From Candidatus Amarolinea dominans (GTDB taxonomy: Bacteria; Chloroflexota; Anaerolineae; SSC4; Amarolineaceae), in the NCBI GenBank assembly GCA_016719785.1, contig JADJYJ010000007.1, positions 1 to 64,000 of the forward strand: DNA of 64,000 nucleotides, given 5' to 3'. Below, piece after piece: positions 49,644 through 58,513 of this stretch. The notes beneath the pieces are model-generated. The model had not been told where the DNA came from. It saw only the letters and a list, made by a program, of their open reading frames with translations, and ran no database searches. How positions within the stretch are numbered: position 1 is the first letter of the stretch; each line of letters begins with the position of its first letter. The translations under genes were made by a program, and so were the position numbers.

Positions 49644-52157
49644 ATGGCAGACAAGTTCGATCGGTTTACCAAGCGCGCACGTCGTGTGCTGCAATTAGCG
49701 CACGATGAAGCGCAGCGCCTGAATCACAATTACGTCGGCACCGAGCACCTGCTGTTAGGCCTGGTGCGCGAAGAAAACGGCGTCGCCGTCAAGGTATTGG
49801 GGGAGCTGGGCGTGGAGACCAACCATGTGGTGCGCGCCGTCGAGCGCACCGTGGGCCGTGGCGATCGCCCAATCACCGGCAAACCCATCCTGGCCCCCCG
49901 CACTAAGCGCGTGATTGAACTGGCCGTTGATGAAGCACGCCTGTTGGGGCATCATTACATCGGCACCGAACACCTCCTCCTGGGCCTCGTGCGTGAAGGT
50001 GACGGCATCGCAGTCAATGTGCTGCGCAGCCTGGGCGTTAGCCTGGACAAGGTGCGCACCCAGACCGCACGCAGTCTCCTGCAAAGCCAAACTCAGATCA
50101 CCAAAGAAAAACAGAAAACCGAACGCAAGACGCCCATGCTCGATCAACTGGGCATGGACTTGACCGCGCAAGCCGAAGAAGGCAAACTCGATCGGGTCAT
50201 TGGCCGGGAGAAAGAGATCGAGCGCGTCATTCAGATTCTGTGCCGACGTACCAAGAACAACCCGGCACTCATCGGCGAACCAGGCGTGGGCAAGACGGCC
50301 ATCGTCGAGGGCCTGGCCCAGCGCATCGTGGCAGGCAACGTGCCAGAGTTGCTGCTCGACAAACGCGTGCTCACGCTCGATGTCGGTTCCCTGGTGGCCG
50401 GCACCATGTACCGCGGCCAGTTCGAAGAACGACTCAAGAAGGTGATCGAAGAGATCAAGCACAGCGCCAACATCCTCTTCATTGACGAAGTACACATGCT
50501 CGTTGGCGCCGGCTCGGCCGGCAGCTCAGTGGATGCCGCCAATATCCTCAAACCGGCCCTGTCACGCGGGGAATTACAGTGCATTGGCGCCACCACGCTC
50601 GATGAATACCGCCGCTACATCGAAGGTGACGCCGCGTTGGAACGGCGCTTCCAGCCGGTGCAGGTATTCGAGCCAACCATCGAAGAGACGGTTGAGATTC
50701 TGCGCGGGGTCAAGGGCGCCTACGAGGCCCATCACAAACTGGAAATCACTGAAGACGCCATCCACGCCGCAGCCACGTTGGCGGCGCGCTATGTGGTGGA
50801 CCGCTTCTTGCCCGATAAGGCCATTGATGTCATTGATGAGGCGGCCAGCCGCGTGCGCATGTATAAGGCGCCCTTTGCGCGCAGCCTGCGCGAGACCTTC
50901 GTCAGCCTGAGGTCCCTGCAGAAAGAAAAAGACGCAGCCCTGAACACGCAGCGCTATGATGAAGCCATTGACCTGCATTACCGCGAGGTGGAGATGGGGC
51001 ATGAGCTTGACCAGTTGCGCATGGGCTGGGAAGATGTGGACAACCGCCCCAAGGTCGGGGCCGAAGACATTGCCGAGGTCGTTTCGATGTGGACCGGCAT
51101 CCCGCTGATGCGCATCGCCGGCGAAGAATCGGCGCGCCTGCTCGAAATGGAACGCGAACTGCACCAGCGCGTCGTGGGGCAGCAAGAGGCCATCGAAGCG
51201 GTCAGCAAGGCTGTGCGCCGCGCACGCGCCGGGCTGAAGGACCCCAAACGCCCCATCGCCTCTCTGATCTTCCTCGGCCCCACCGGCGTTGGCAAGACCC
51301 TGCTCGCCAAAACGTTGGCCGAATTCCTGTTTGGCAGCGACGAAGCGCTCATCAAGCTGGACATGAGCGAGTTCATGGAGCGGCACAATGTCAGCCGCCT
51401 GGTGGGCGCGCCGCCCGGCTACATTGGCTATGAAGAAGGCGGCCAGCTGACCGAGGCGGTGCGCCGTCGCCCCTATTCGGTCATCCTGCTCGACGAAATC
51501 GAGAAGGCCCACACTGAAGTGTTCAACATGCTCCTGCAGATCATGGAAGATGGGCATTTGAGCGATGCCAAGGGCCGCCGCGTGGACTTCCGCAACACCA
51601 TCATCATCATGACCTCCAATGTGGGCGCACAATTGATCAAGCGCGCGACCAGCCTGGGCTTCATCCCAAACCGGGATGAAGAGAAGAAGGTTGAGGATGA
51701 GTACCAATCCATGCGCGAGCGGGTGACGGCAGACCTCAAGAAGACATTCCGACCCGAGTTCCTCAACCGCATTGATGGCGTGATGGTCTTCCGGGCGTTG
51801 ACGAAGCCGCAGATCACCGACATCGTTGACTTGGAAATGAAACGGGTGCATTGGCAGCTCAGCGAGCACAACATCACCCTGCAGGTCAGCGAGGCAACCA
51901 AAGAGTTCATCGTCAACATCGGCTATGATCCCGACTACGGCGCGCGCCCGCTGCGTCGCGCGATTCAGAACCTACTCGATGACCCCCTGAGTGAGGGTGT
52001 CCTGGCCGGACGATTCGGCCCCGGCGATTGCGTGCTCGCCGACTACAACCCGGAGACCAAGCAAATCGAGTTCAAGGTGATTGCCTCCACGCCCGCCTTG
52101 CCAAGCGTGCTGGACGATCTTGTCATTGAGCAACTACTGGAGCCAGTCCTGGCCTAG
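49644..52157 (+). CDS. clpC: ATP-dependent Clp protease ATP-binding subunit ClpC
   Basis: Hexameric Hsp100 unfoldase that feeds substrates to ClpP. The 837-residue protein has two N-terminal Clp repeats (about 5-75 and 80-150, each with the YIGTEHLLLGLVREGDG-type sequence), ATPase 1 with GEPGVGKTAIVEGLAQ (about 211-226), a UVR-like coiled linker (about 425-460), and ATPase 2 with GPTGVGKTLLAKTLAEFL (about 545-562) and FRPEFLNRIDGVMVF. AAAGGA precedes the ATG. There is almost no room for a separate promoter between the upstream terminator and the start. Confidence 0.96.
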   Translation: MADKFDRFTKRARRVLQLAHDEAQRLNHNYVGTEHLLLGLVREENGVAVKVLGELGVETNHVVRAVERTVGRGDRPITGKPILAPRTKRVIELAVDEARLLGHHYIGTEHLLLGLVREGDGIAVNVLRSLGVSLDKVRTQTARSLLQSQTQITKEKQKTERKTPMLDQLGMDLTAQAEEGKLDRVIGREKEIERVIQILCRRTKNNPALIGEPGVGKTAIVEGLAQRIVAGNVPELLLDKRVLTLDVGSLVAGTMYRGQFEERLKKVIEEIKHSANILFIDEVHMLVGAGSAGSSVDAANILKPALSRGELQCIGATTLDEYRRYIEGDAALERRFQPVQVFEPTIEETVEILRGVKGAYEAHHKLEITEDAIHAAATLAARYVVDRFLPDKAIDVIDEAASRVRMYKAPFARSLRETFVSLRSLQKEKDAALNTQRYDEAIDLHYREVEMGHELDQLRMGWEDVDNRPKVGAEDIAEVVSMWTGIPLMRIAGEESARLLEMERELHQRVVGQQEAIEAVSKAVRRARAGLKDPKRPIASLIFLGPTGVGKTLLAKTLAEFLFGSDEALIKLDMSEFMERHNVSRLVGAPPGYIGYEEGGQLTEAVRRRPYSVILLDEIEKAHTEVFNMLLQIMEDGHLSDAKGRRVDFRNTIIIMTSNVGAQLIKRATSLGFIPNRDEEKKVEDEYQSMRERVTADLKKTFRPEFLNRIDGVMVFRALTKPQITDIVDLEMKRVHWQLSEHNITLQVSEATKEFIVNIGYDPDYGARPLRRAIQNLLDDPLSEGVLAGRFGPGDCVLADYNPETKQIEFKVIASTPALPSVLDDLVIEQLLEPVLA

Positions 52158-52194
52158 GGGCCGCACAGCGACAGCAGACGTTACCAATCTACAC

Positions 52195-52300
52195 GATGGG
52201 GAGCTGGGAGTAAGCCCGGTTGAGAGGAAGTCCCTGGCCATCCGGTCACTGACTTCGACCCTTTGAACCTGACCTGGATAATGCCGGCGTAGGGAGATGC
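52195..52300 (+). ncRNA. TPP (THI-box) riboswitch
   Basis: The conserved 3-prime half is exact: CCCTTTGAACCTGA, CCTGGATAATGCC, GGCGTAGGGAG (52259-52296), and the 5-prime half shows GGGGAGC then GGTTGAGAGG. It senses thiamine diphosphate. A terminator follows directly, so control is likely by premature termination of the thiN-thiBPQ transcript. Confidence 0.95.
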
Positions 52301-52313
52301 AGCTATGGCGCAT

Positions 52314-52348
52314 GAGACCGCTTCATTCAGGTGAGGCGGTCTTTTTTG
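52314..52348 (+). terminator. Expression-platform terminator of the TPP riboswitch
   Basis: AGACCGC and GCGGTCT bracket a loop of about 14 bases and are followed by TTTTT. It lies 14 bases past the riboswitch core and 25 bases before thiN. Confidence 0.85.
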
Positions 52349-52372
52349 TGCGCATCGAGAAACGAGGAACGC

Positions 52373-53023
52373 ATGCGAGCCATTATCGTTGCCGGCAGCC
52401 CGGAGGTCATACGACCACCTGGGCTACGGCCCCAACCGGGTGACCTGGTTATTGGCGCGGACCTGGGCGCCGCGCACTGCCTGCGCTGGGGTTGGCGGCC
52501 CAGCCTGGTGATCGGCGACCTGGATTCGCTGCCGGCAGCTGCACAAGTCGTCCTGGCTGCTCAGGGCAGCCCATTCATCATCATGCCCACCCGCAAGGAT
52601 GAGACCGACCTGGAGCTGGCCTTGAACCACGCGCTGCAGGCCGGCGCCACCATCATCGTCATCGTCGGTGTACTGGGCGGCCGCATTGATCATACCCTGG
52701 CCAATCTTCTCCTCCTCACCCGCGTTGATCTGGCCGCGCTGGATGTCTGCATGGTGGACGGCAGCCAAAGCGTGCGTCTCTTGCGACCTGGGCATCCGCT
52801 CACTATCGCCGGCCAGCCCGGCGACACTCTGTCCCTCATTCCAATCGGCGGTGATGCCACGGGGGTCACCGCGCACCACGTTGAATGGCCGCTGACTGCG
52901 GCGACCCTGCCCCTGGGCGTGGCACGTGGCGTCAGCAATGTGCTGTGCGGCCCCTCCGCTGAACTTTACATCGAGCACGGTCTCTTGCTCGTTGTACACA
53001 TCACAAAGAATGCATCAATCTAA
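52373..53023 (+). CDS. thiN: Thiamine diphosphokinase
   Basis: Transfers a pyrophosphate from ATP to thiamine, giving thiamine diphosphate. The 216-residue protein shows DLVIGADLGAAHCLRWG (about 24-40), VIGDLDSLP (about 45-53), the KDETDLELALNHAL signature (about 76-89) and GVLGGRIDHTLANLLLL (about 100-116). The ATG at 52373 follows GAGGAAC. It heads the riboswitch-controlled thiamine transport operon, so imported thiamine is directly activated. 14 bases separate it from thiB. Confidence 0.93.
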   Translation: MRAIIVAGSPEVIRPPGLRPQPGDLVIGADLGAAHCLRWGWRPSLVIGDLDSLPAAAQVVLAAQGSPFIIMPTRKDETDLELALNHALQAGATIIVIVGVLGGRIDHTLANLLLLTRVDLAALDVCMVDGSQSVRLLRPGHPLTIAGQPGDTLSLIPIGGDATGVTAHHVEWPLTAATLPLGVARGVSNVLCGPSAELYIEHGLLLVVHITKNASI

Positions 53024-53037
53024 CGAGGAGAACGGAC

Positions 53038-54117
53038 ATGCTCAAGCAATTTTTACCGACCTCCCTGCTCGCCGTCCTGCTGGTCGTGCTGACCGTTGCG
53101 GCCTGTGCGCCCGCAACAACCCCGCCAGGCACATCGGGGCCTGCCCCGCGCATCCTGACCATCATGACCCATGACAGCTTTGCCGCCAGTGAAGCCATCA
53201 TCAAGCAGTTCGAGGCAGCCAACAACGCCACCGTGAAAATCCTGAAGGCCAACGACGCCGGCAGTGCGCTCAACCAGGCCATCCTGAGCAAGGGCAACCC
53301 GCTGGCCGATGTCTTCTTCGGCGTGGACAACACCTTCCTCAGCCGTGCGCTGAACAGCGGCATCTTCGAGCCGTACCCATCCCCGCTTCTGGCCGACATC
53401 CCCGCCGATCTGCAGCTCGACCCGGAGTTCCGTCTACTGCCGGTTGACTTTGGCTTCGTCTGCCTGAATTACGACAAGCAGTGGTTTGCTGACAAGCAGA
53501 TCCCTGCGCCGCAGACGCTGGAAGACCTGGTCAAACCGGCATACAAGGGGTTACTGGTGGTCGAAAATCCGGCTACTTCCTCGCCAGGCCTGGCCTTTCT
53601 GCTGGCCAGTATCGCACATTTTGGTCCGGACAACTACCTGGCCTGGTGGCAGGGATTGCGCGCCAACGACGTGTTAGTCAGCGACGGCTGGGAGGACGCG
53701 TACTACACGCAGTTCAGCGGCAGCAGCGGCAAAGGCCCGCGCCCCCTCGTCGTCAGCTATGCCACCAGCCCGGCCGCCGAGGTCTATTTCAGCGAAGGCG
53801 CGTTGACAACGCCGCTCACCGGCAACATTCTGCCCGCCGGCGCCAGCTTCCGCCAGATCGAATTCGCCGGCATCCTCAAGGGCACGCCCAACCGTGACCT
53901 GGCCGCCAAGTGGATTGACTTCATGCTCAGCCCGGCCTTCCAGGAGGACATTCCCTTGCAGATGTTCGTCTACCCCGCCAACCGCACGGCCAGGCTGCCC
54001 GATCTTTTTCAACAGTTTGCCCTGCTACCAGAGACGCCCGCCAGCCTGCCCGCGGAGACGATCAGCCAGCAGCGCGAGGCCTGGCTTGACGCGTGGACGA
54101 CCGCGGTGCTGAGGTAG
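53038..54117 (+). CDS. thiB: Thiamine ABC transporter, substrate-binding lipoprotein
   Basis: A 359-residue periplasmic-binding-type lipoprotein: signal peptide with lipobox LTVAAC (Cys at about 22), then LTIMTHDSFAASEAIIKQFEAANNATVKIL, typical of ThiB/TbpA, and VFFGVDNTFLSRAL, FGFVCLNYDKQWFADKQIPAPQTLEDLVKPAYKGLLVVENPATSSPGLAFLL. The order thiN-thiB-thiP-thiQ behind a TPP riboswitch makes thiamine the likely ligand. GAGGAGAAC precedes the ATG. Confidence 0.92.
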   Translation: MLKQFLPTSLLAVLLVVLTVAACAPATTPPGTSGPAPRILTIMTHDSFAASEAIIKQFEAANNATVKILKANDAGSALNQAILSKGNPLADVFFGVDNTFLSRALNSGIFEPYPSPLLADIPADLQLDPEFRLLPVDFGFVCLNYDKQWFADKQIPAPQTLEDLVKPAYKGLLVVENPATSSPGLAFLLASIAHFGPDNYLAWWQGLRANDVLVSDGWEDAYYTQFSGSSGKGPRPLVVSYATSPAAEVYFSEGALTTPLTGNILPAGASFRQIEFAGILKGTPNRDLAAKWIDFMLSPAFQEDIPLQMFVYPANRTARLPDLFQQFALLPETPASLPAETISQQREAWLDAWTTAVLR

Positions 54118-54120
54118 GGT

Positions 54121-54183
54121 GGAGGTTGGAGACCGGAGATTGGAGAGCGGAGATTGGAGACCGGAGATTGGAGATCGGAGATG
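54121..54183 (+). repeat. Nine tandem GGAG heptamers ending in the thiP start codon
   Basis: The stretch reads as nine consecutive heptamers of form GGAGNNN (GGAGGTT, GGAGACC, GGAGATT, GGAGAGC, GGAGATT, GGAGACC, GGAGATT, GGAGATC, GGAGATG). The last heptamer contains the thiP ATG at 54181. The GGAG of the eighth unit sits 7 bases before the ATG, a good ribosome-site distance. Confidence 0.9.
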
Positions 54184-55845
54184 AGAAAATGGAACCTGGG
54201 TTGGGTATCATGGACGCCGTTGGCGTTCCTGGCCGTCTTTTTCTTCTACCCTTTGTTCGAGATTCTGCGCCTCAGCCTGGCGCCGGAGGGCAAACTCGAC
54301 CTGGCGCCCCTGGCCGCGCTGGTGCAGCAGCCCTACTATGGCCGCGTGCTTTGGTTCACCACCTGGCAAGCGGTCATCTCCACCCTGCTGACCCTGGCCC
54401 TGGGGTTGCCCGCGGCCTATGTTTTCGCCCGCTACACCTTTCCCGGTAAGACGCTGCTGCGGGCGCTGAGCACGATCCCGTTCGTCATGCCGACGGTGGT
54501 AGTGGCCGCGGCCTTCAGCGCGCTGCTTGGCCCCAACGGCGCCGTCAACCGCTGGCTCATGCAGGCCCTGCACCTGGGCCAACCGCCGCTGCAGCTCCAG
54601 CAGACGATCTGGATGATCCTGCTGGCGCACGTTTTCTACAACGCCACCATCGTCCTGCGCATGGTGGGCGGCTTTTGGGCCAACCTGGACCCGCGCCTGG
54701 AACAGGCCGCGGCCGTGCTGGGCGCCAGTCGCTGGCGCGCCTTCCGCGAGATTACACTTCCCCTGCTGCTGCCCTCGCTGACCGCGGCTGGCCTGCTGAT
54801 CTTTCTCTTCTGCTTCACCAGTTTCGGCGTCATCCTGATCCTGGGCGGGCCGCGCTTCGCCACCCTGGAGGTCGAAATCTATCGGCAGGCGGTCAACCTG
54901 TTTCGCCTGCCGATGGCCGCGGCGCTGGCGCTGGTGCAGATGGTTCTCACCTTCGCCATCATGGCGCTCTACACCCGCATGCAAGCCCGCAACGTCGTGG
55001 TGCTCAACTTCAAGCCACAGCAGGCCACGCAGCGTCGCATCCGCGGCTGGCGCCAGTTCGCCGTGGTAGGCAGCGGCATCACGCTGCTCTTCTGGCTGCT
55101 TCTGGCCCCCCTGGCCGCGTTGATCGTGCGCTCTGTCAGCACACCGGGCGGCGTCAGCCTGGCCTACTACCAGGCGCTGTTCATCAATCAACGCCAATCC
55201 ATCCTCTTTGTGCCGCCGGTTGCCGCGATGCGCAACTCCCTGATCTTCGCCCTGCTGACGCTGGCCCTGGCGCTGATCCTCGGCGTGCTCAGCGCCTACC
55301 TGCTGGCCCGCCCGCGCCTGCGCGTCAGCGCCTGGCTCGACCCGATCTTCATGCTGCCCTTGGGCGCCTCGGCCGTCACCCTCGGCCTGGGCTTCCTGGT
55401 CGCCCTGGACGCACCGCCGCTCAATCTGCGCGCCTCGCCTCTGCTGGTGCCGCTGGCCCACACCCTGGTGGCCCTGCCGTTCGTCATTCGCAGCCTGCTG
55501 CCGGTGTTGCGCGGCCTCAACCCGCACCTGCGTGAAGCGGCCGCGGTGCAAGGCGCTTCTCCGCGCCGTGTCTGGCGCGAGGTTGACCTGCCGATGCTGG
55601 CGCCGGCGCTGATCGTGGGCGCGGTGTTTGCCGTCACCGTCTCCCTGGGCGAATTCGGCGCCACCGCGCTCATCGCCCGGCCAGAGACCCCAACCCTGCC
55701 GCTGGTCATCTACCGCTTCCTGGGCCAACCAGGCGCGCAAAACTACGGCCAGGCCCTGGCCGCCAGCACTCTCCTCATGCTCGTCTGCGCCGCCGGCTTC
55801 ATCCTTCTGGAGCGGGTGAGATATGAGGAAGTGGGGGAGTTTTAG
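54181..55845 (+). CDS. thiP: Thiamine ABC transporter permease (fused double permease)
   Basis: A 554-residue membrane protein with about 12 helices and two copies of the binding-protein-dependent permease loop: one in EQAAAVLGASRWRAFREITLPLLLPSL (about 175-201) and one in REAAAVQGASPRRVWREVDLPMLAPAL (about 450-476). This is the fused layout of ThiP and FbpB-type iron permeases; operon context decides for thiamine. The ATG at 54181 is the one set by the heptamer ribosome-site repeat. Confidence 0.9.
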   Translation: MRKWNLGWVSWTPLAFLAVFFFYPLFEILRLSLAPEGKLDLAPLAALVQQPYYGRVLWFTTWQAVISTLLTLALGLPAAYVFARYTFPGKTLLRALSTIPFVMPTVVVAAAFSALLGPNGAVNRWLMQALHLGQPPLQLQQTIWMILLAHVFYNATIVLRMVGGFWANLDPRLEQAAAVLGASRWRAFREITLPLLLPSLTAAGLLIFLFCFTSFGVILILGGPRFATLEVEIYRQAVNLFRLPMAAALALVQMVLTFAIMALYTRMQARNVVVLNFKPQQATQRRIRGWRQFAVVGSGITLLFWLLLAPLAALIVRSVSTPGGVSLAYYQALFINQRQSILFVPPVAAMRNSLIFALLTLALALILGVLSAYLLARPRLRVSAWLDPIFMLPLGASAVTLGLGFLVALDAPPLNLRASPLLVPLAHTLVALPFVIRSLLPVLRGLNPHLREAAAVQGASPRRVWREVDLPMLAPALIVGAVFAVTVSLGEFGATALIARPETPTLPLVIYRFLGQPGAQNYGQALAASTLLMLVCAAGFILLERVRYEEVGEF

Positions 55846-55852
55846 GAGAGAC

Positions 55853-56914
55853 ATGTTGATTATAGATGGGGTATCGAAGGCGTTTGGGCCGACGCGGGTG
55901 CTGCATGAAGTTTCGGCGACCGTGACAAGCGGGGAAATCGCCTGCCTGTTGGGGCCGAGCGGCTGCGGTAAGACGACGCTGCTGCGCATCGTGGCCGGGC
56001 TGGAACAGGCAGATCAGGGCACGATCAGCTACGCCGGTCAGGACCTGGCGGGGGTGGCGGTGCATCGCCGCGGCTTCGGGCTGATGTTCCAGGATTTTGC
56101 CCTCTTTCCGCATCGCAACGTGGCCGACAACGTCGCTTTTGGCCTGCGCATGCAGGGCCTGGCGCCGGTTGATAGGCGCCGGCGCGTGGCTGAGATGCTG
56201 ACGCTCGTCAACCTGCCGGGCTACGGCCAGCGCCGCGTGCATGAACTATCGGGCGGCGAACAGCAGCGGGTGGCCCTGGCACGCAGCCTGGCGCCGCAGC
56301 CCCAGTTTCTCATGCTCGACGAACCGCTCGGCGCGCTCGACCGCACCTTGCGCGCCGGCCTGCTGGGCGAACTGCGCACCATACTCAAGCAGGTGGGCCT
56401 GAGCGCGCTCTACGTCACGCACGACCAGCAGGAGGCCTTTGCCATCGCCGACCAGGTGCTCATCATGAGCCAGGGGCAAATCGTACAGCGCGGTGCGCCT
56501 GAGGCGGTCTATCAGCAACCGGCCAACCGCTTCGTGGCCCAGTTCCTGGGTCTCAGCAATCTGATCGCCGGACGCTGGGCGGTTGGCCCCCAGGGCGCAG
56601 TGCTGCAGACCGACCTCGGCCCCTTGCGGCTCTCTCCGGCCTTGAGCGACGCGGCGCAGGCTGGTGACGCGGTCATGCTGTTGATCCGGCCGGAAGCCGC
56701 GGCCATCGTGCCCATCCGCGCGTCAGGGCCGAACATCGTCCATGGCCAGGTGCTGCGGCGCACCTTCCGCGGCGGTCACTACGCCATCGAGTTCCAGGCT
56801 GAAGGGCTGGCAACGCCCCTCCAGTTGGAACTGCCGCTGGCCGAAGCAGTGATGGGCGGCGCCCATCTCAGCCTGGCCCTGGCGCCCAGCGCGCTCACGC
56901 TGATCCTGGCGTGA
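55853..56914 (+). CDS. thiQ: Thiamine ABC transporter ATP-binding protein
   Basis: A 353-residue ABC ATPase with Walker A LLGPSGCGKTTLLRI (about 33-47), Q-loop MFQDFALFPHRNV, signature LSGGEQQRVALARSL (about 132-146), Walker B FLMLDEPLGALD and switch His in YVTHDQQEA. A TOBE-like C-terminal domain (about 240-353) makes it longer than proteobacterial ThiQ and similar to FbpC/PotA. AGGAGAG precedes the ATG 7 bases after the thiP stop. It powers the thiBP system. Confidence 0.9.
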   Translation: MLIIDGVSKAFGPTRVLHEVSATVTSGEIACLLGPSGCGKTTLLRIVAGLEQADQGTISYAGQDLAGVAVHRRGFGLMFQDFALFPHRNVADNVAFGLRMQGLAPVDRRRRVAEMLTLVNLPGYGQRRVHELSGGEQQRVALARSLAPQPQFLMLDEPLGALDRTLRAGLLGELRTILKQVGLSALYVTHDQQEAFAIADQVLIMSQGQIVQRGAPEAVYQQPANRFVAQFLGLSNLIAGRWAVGPQGAVLQTDLGPLRLSPALSDAAQAGDAVMLLIRPEAAAIVPIRASGPNIVHGQVLRRTFRGGHYAIEFQAEGLATPLQLELPLAEAVMGGAHLSLALAPSALTLILA

Positions 56915-56948
56915 GCAGTATGCAATTCACACGAACACCTGTGCTATT

Positions 56949-56977
56949 TTGACAACTCCCGCCGTTTCCCCTACAAT
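56949..56977 (+). promoter_or_regulatory. Promoter of ssb
   Basis: TTGACA at 56949-56954, 17 bases, TACAAT at 56972-56977, about 73 bases upstream of the ssb ATG. Confidence 0.8.
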
Positions 56978-57049
56978 ACAGGTTGCTGCCACGGTGGCAG
57001 ATGGGCCACTTTGGATTGAGCACATTACGACCGGAAAGGACACAGAACG

Positions 57050-57556
57050 ATGTGGCAGAAGATCACGATCGTCGGTAACCTCGGTTCCGACCCGGACATG
57101 CGTTACACCCCCAGCGGCGTCCCCGTCACCAGTTTTAGCGTCGCCGTCAACCGCAAAGTCAAGCTGCAGGATGGCTCGTTGCAGGACAAAACCACCTGGT
57201 TTCGCGTCACGGCCTGGCGGCAACTGGCCGAAACATGCAGTCAGTACCTGAGCAAAGGGCGCATGGTGCTAATCGAAGGCGAAGTCGAGGCCTCGGCCTA
57301 TATGGCGCAGGATGGCACACCGCGGGCGTCGCTGGAGTTGACCGCACGTGACGTGCGCTTCCTGGGCAACCGCACAGACGCGCCGGTCGCCGGCGCGGGG
57401 ACAGGCGCTAGTGCCGCTAGTGCCGGCAGCGGTGGGGGCGCCTACAATGCGGCTCCGCAGCGTGCAGCGCCGCGTCCGGCTTCGACTGCACCTGGCGCGC
57501 CGGGCAGCTTTGGCCCGCCGCCGCCTGAAATCCACGACGAAGAAATCCCATTCTAA
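57050..57556 (+). CDS. ssb: Single-stranded DNA-binding protein
   Basis: Coats single-stranded DNA during replication and repair. The 168-residue protein has the OB fold ITIVGNLGSDPDMRYTPSGVPVTSFSVAVNRK (residues 5-36), TTWFRVTAWRQLAETCSQYLSKG and VLIEGEVEASAY, then a Gly/Ala/Pro-rich linker and the acidic partner-binding tip EIPF. The frame begins at ATG 57050 exactly as the OB fold does. A hairpin (CACGGCCCG..CGGGCCGTG, 57578-57604) lies downstream without a strong T-run. Confidence 0.95.
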   Translation: MWQKITIVGNLGSDPDMRYTPSGVPVTSFSVAVNRKVKLQDGSLQDKTTWFRVTAWRQLAETCSQYLSKGRMVLIEGEVEASAYMAQDGTPRASLELTARDVRFLGNRTDAPVAGAGTGASAASAGSGGGAYNAAPQRAAPRPASTAPGAPGSFGPPPPEIHDEEIPF

Positions 57557-57622
57557 CAGGCATTTGCCGCAAGAACCACGGCCCGGTCATCTGATCGGGC
57601 CGTGATTTACAAGGAGTTGACT

Positions 57623-57985
57623 ATGTCAGCCAATCGCCCGCCGGAGGCGCCGCAGCCTGCGCGCCAGTTCAACGTGGAAGTTCCCAGCAACCTTGAGCTT
57701 GTCTATTCCAACTTTGCCATCATCAACCATGCACCGTCGGAGGTGATGATTGACTTCGGACAGTTGATGCCCAACACACCACAGCAGATACGAGTGCGCG
57801 CCCGCGTCATGCTCACCCCAATGAACGCCAAGCTGCTCCTGCGCGCCCTGTCTGAAAACCTGGTAAACTACGAGCGCCGTTTTGGCGAGATCAAAACGCC
57901 GCAGGACTTCGACCCCAGCCAGGGATTCCTGGGCGGCGTGCAGTGGAAGGTGGGTAATGAGTCAAGCGAACCTGGTGCAGGGTAA
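57623..57985 (+). CDS. DUF3467 family protein
   Basis: A 120-residue soluble protein with the DUF3467 core: VEVPSNLELVYSNFAIINHAPSEVMIDFGQLMP (about 20-52), RVRARVMLTPMNAKLLLRALSENLVNYERRFGEI. AAGGAG precedes the ATG at 57623. The family is small, widespread and of unknown function; some members sit near DNA-metabolism genes, as here after ssb. Confidence 0.85.
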   Translation: MSANRPPEAPQPARQFNVEVPSNLELVYSNFAIINHAPSEVMIDFGQLMPNTPQQIRVRARVMLTPMNAKLLLRALSENLVNYERRFGEIKTPQDFDPSQGFLGGVQWKVGNESSEPGAG

Positions 57986-58012
57986 GTAAACAGGCCGCCA
58001 GGCCTTTCCAAT

Positions 58013-58444
58013 GTGTCCAGTTATCGGTTCATTGATTGGGTGATACAATTACCGCAGGGATTGGATGAGATCTTTTGGCGAGAGGTCGCTGAGCTAGAGG
58101 AGGCAGAACAGATGCCGTACATCACCAGTGTCGAACGAATGGGGATGCAGAGAGGCCTGGAGCAAGGAATCCAGCAAGGAATCCAGCAGGGAATCCAGCA
58201 AGGCGTGCAACAAGGCGTGCAGCAAGGCGTGCAGCAGGGTCAGGCAGAAATGGTGTTGCGTGTGTTGAACCGACGCTTCGGTATGATTTCTGCTGACCTG
58301 ACGGCGTCCATTTGCGGCTTGCCCAGCCCGCACCTGCCTATCTTACTGGATGTGGCGCTGAGTGCGGAGGCGTTGCCCGAAGTAGCAGCCGTGGTCACGA
58401 CGCTCATTGCCAACACCGATAAGGTCAACCCATCGCCGATGTGA
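58013..58444 (+). pseudogene. C-terminal fragment of an Rpn/PD-(D/E)XK transposase-like protein
   Basis: The fragment shows the family ending: an FWREVAELEEAEQMPYITSVERMGMQRGLEQG segment, a run of Gln-Gly-Ile/Val repeats (QGIQQGVQQG), then the DUF4351-like VLRVLNRRFGMISADLTASICGL. The PD-(D/E)XK nuclease domain that should precede it (about 180-200 residues) is absent: the frame opens only 24 bases upstream and starts at a weak GTG. I read it as a truncated remnant. Confidence 0.65.
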
Positions 58445-58484
58445 GCGGCGCGATCCGCTGGACGCGCCGCTCCAGGCGCGGTAA

Positions 58485-58513
58485 TTGAAAAAGCACGCCC
58501 ATTGGCGTATAAT
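58485..58513 (+). promoter_or_regulatory. Promoter of the dodecin gene
   Basis: TTGAAA at 58485-58490, 17 bases, TATAAT at 58508-58513, about 100 bases upstream of the ATG. Confidence 0.8.

Noticed and set aside
54208..55989. Long - strand frame opposite thiP
   Set aside because: Antisense to a clear permease; very rich in Gln, Arg and Gly as expected of a mirror frame.
58160..58236. Possible CRISPR or tandem regulatory repeat
   Set aside because: A 12-base in-frame repeat coding for Gln-Gly units within an Rpn-type protein explains it.
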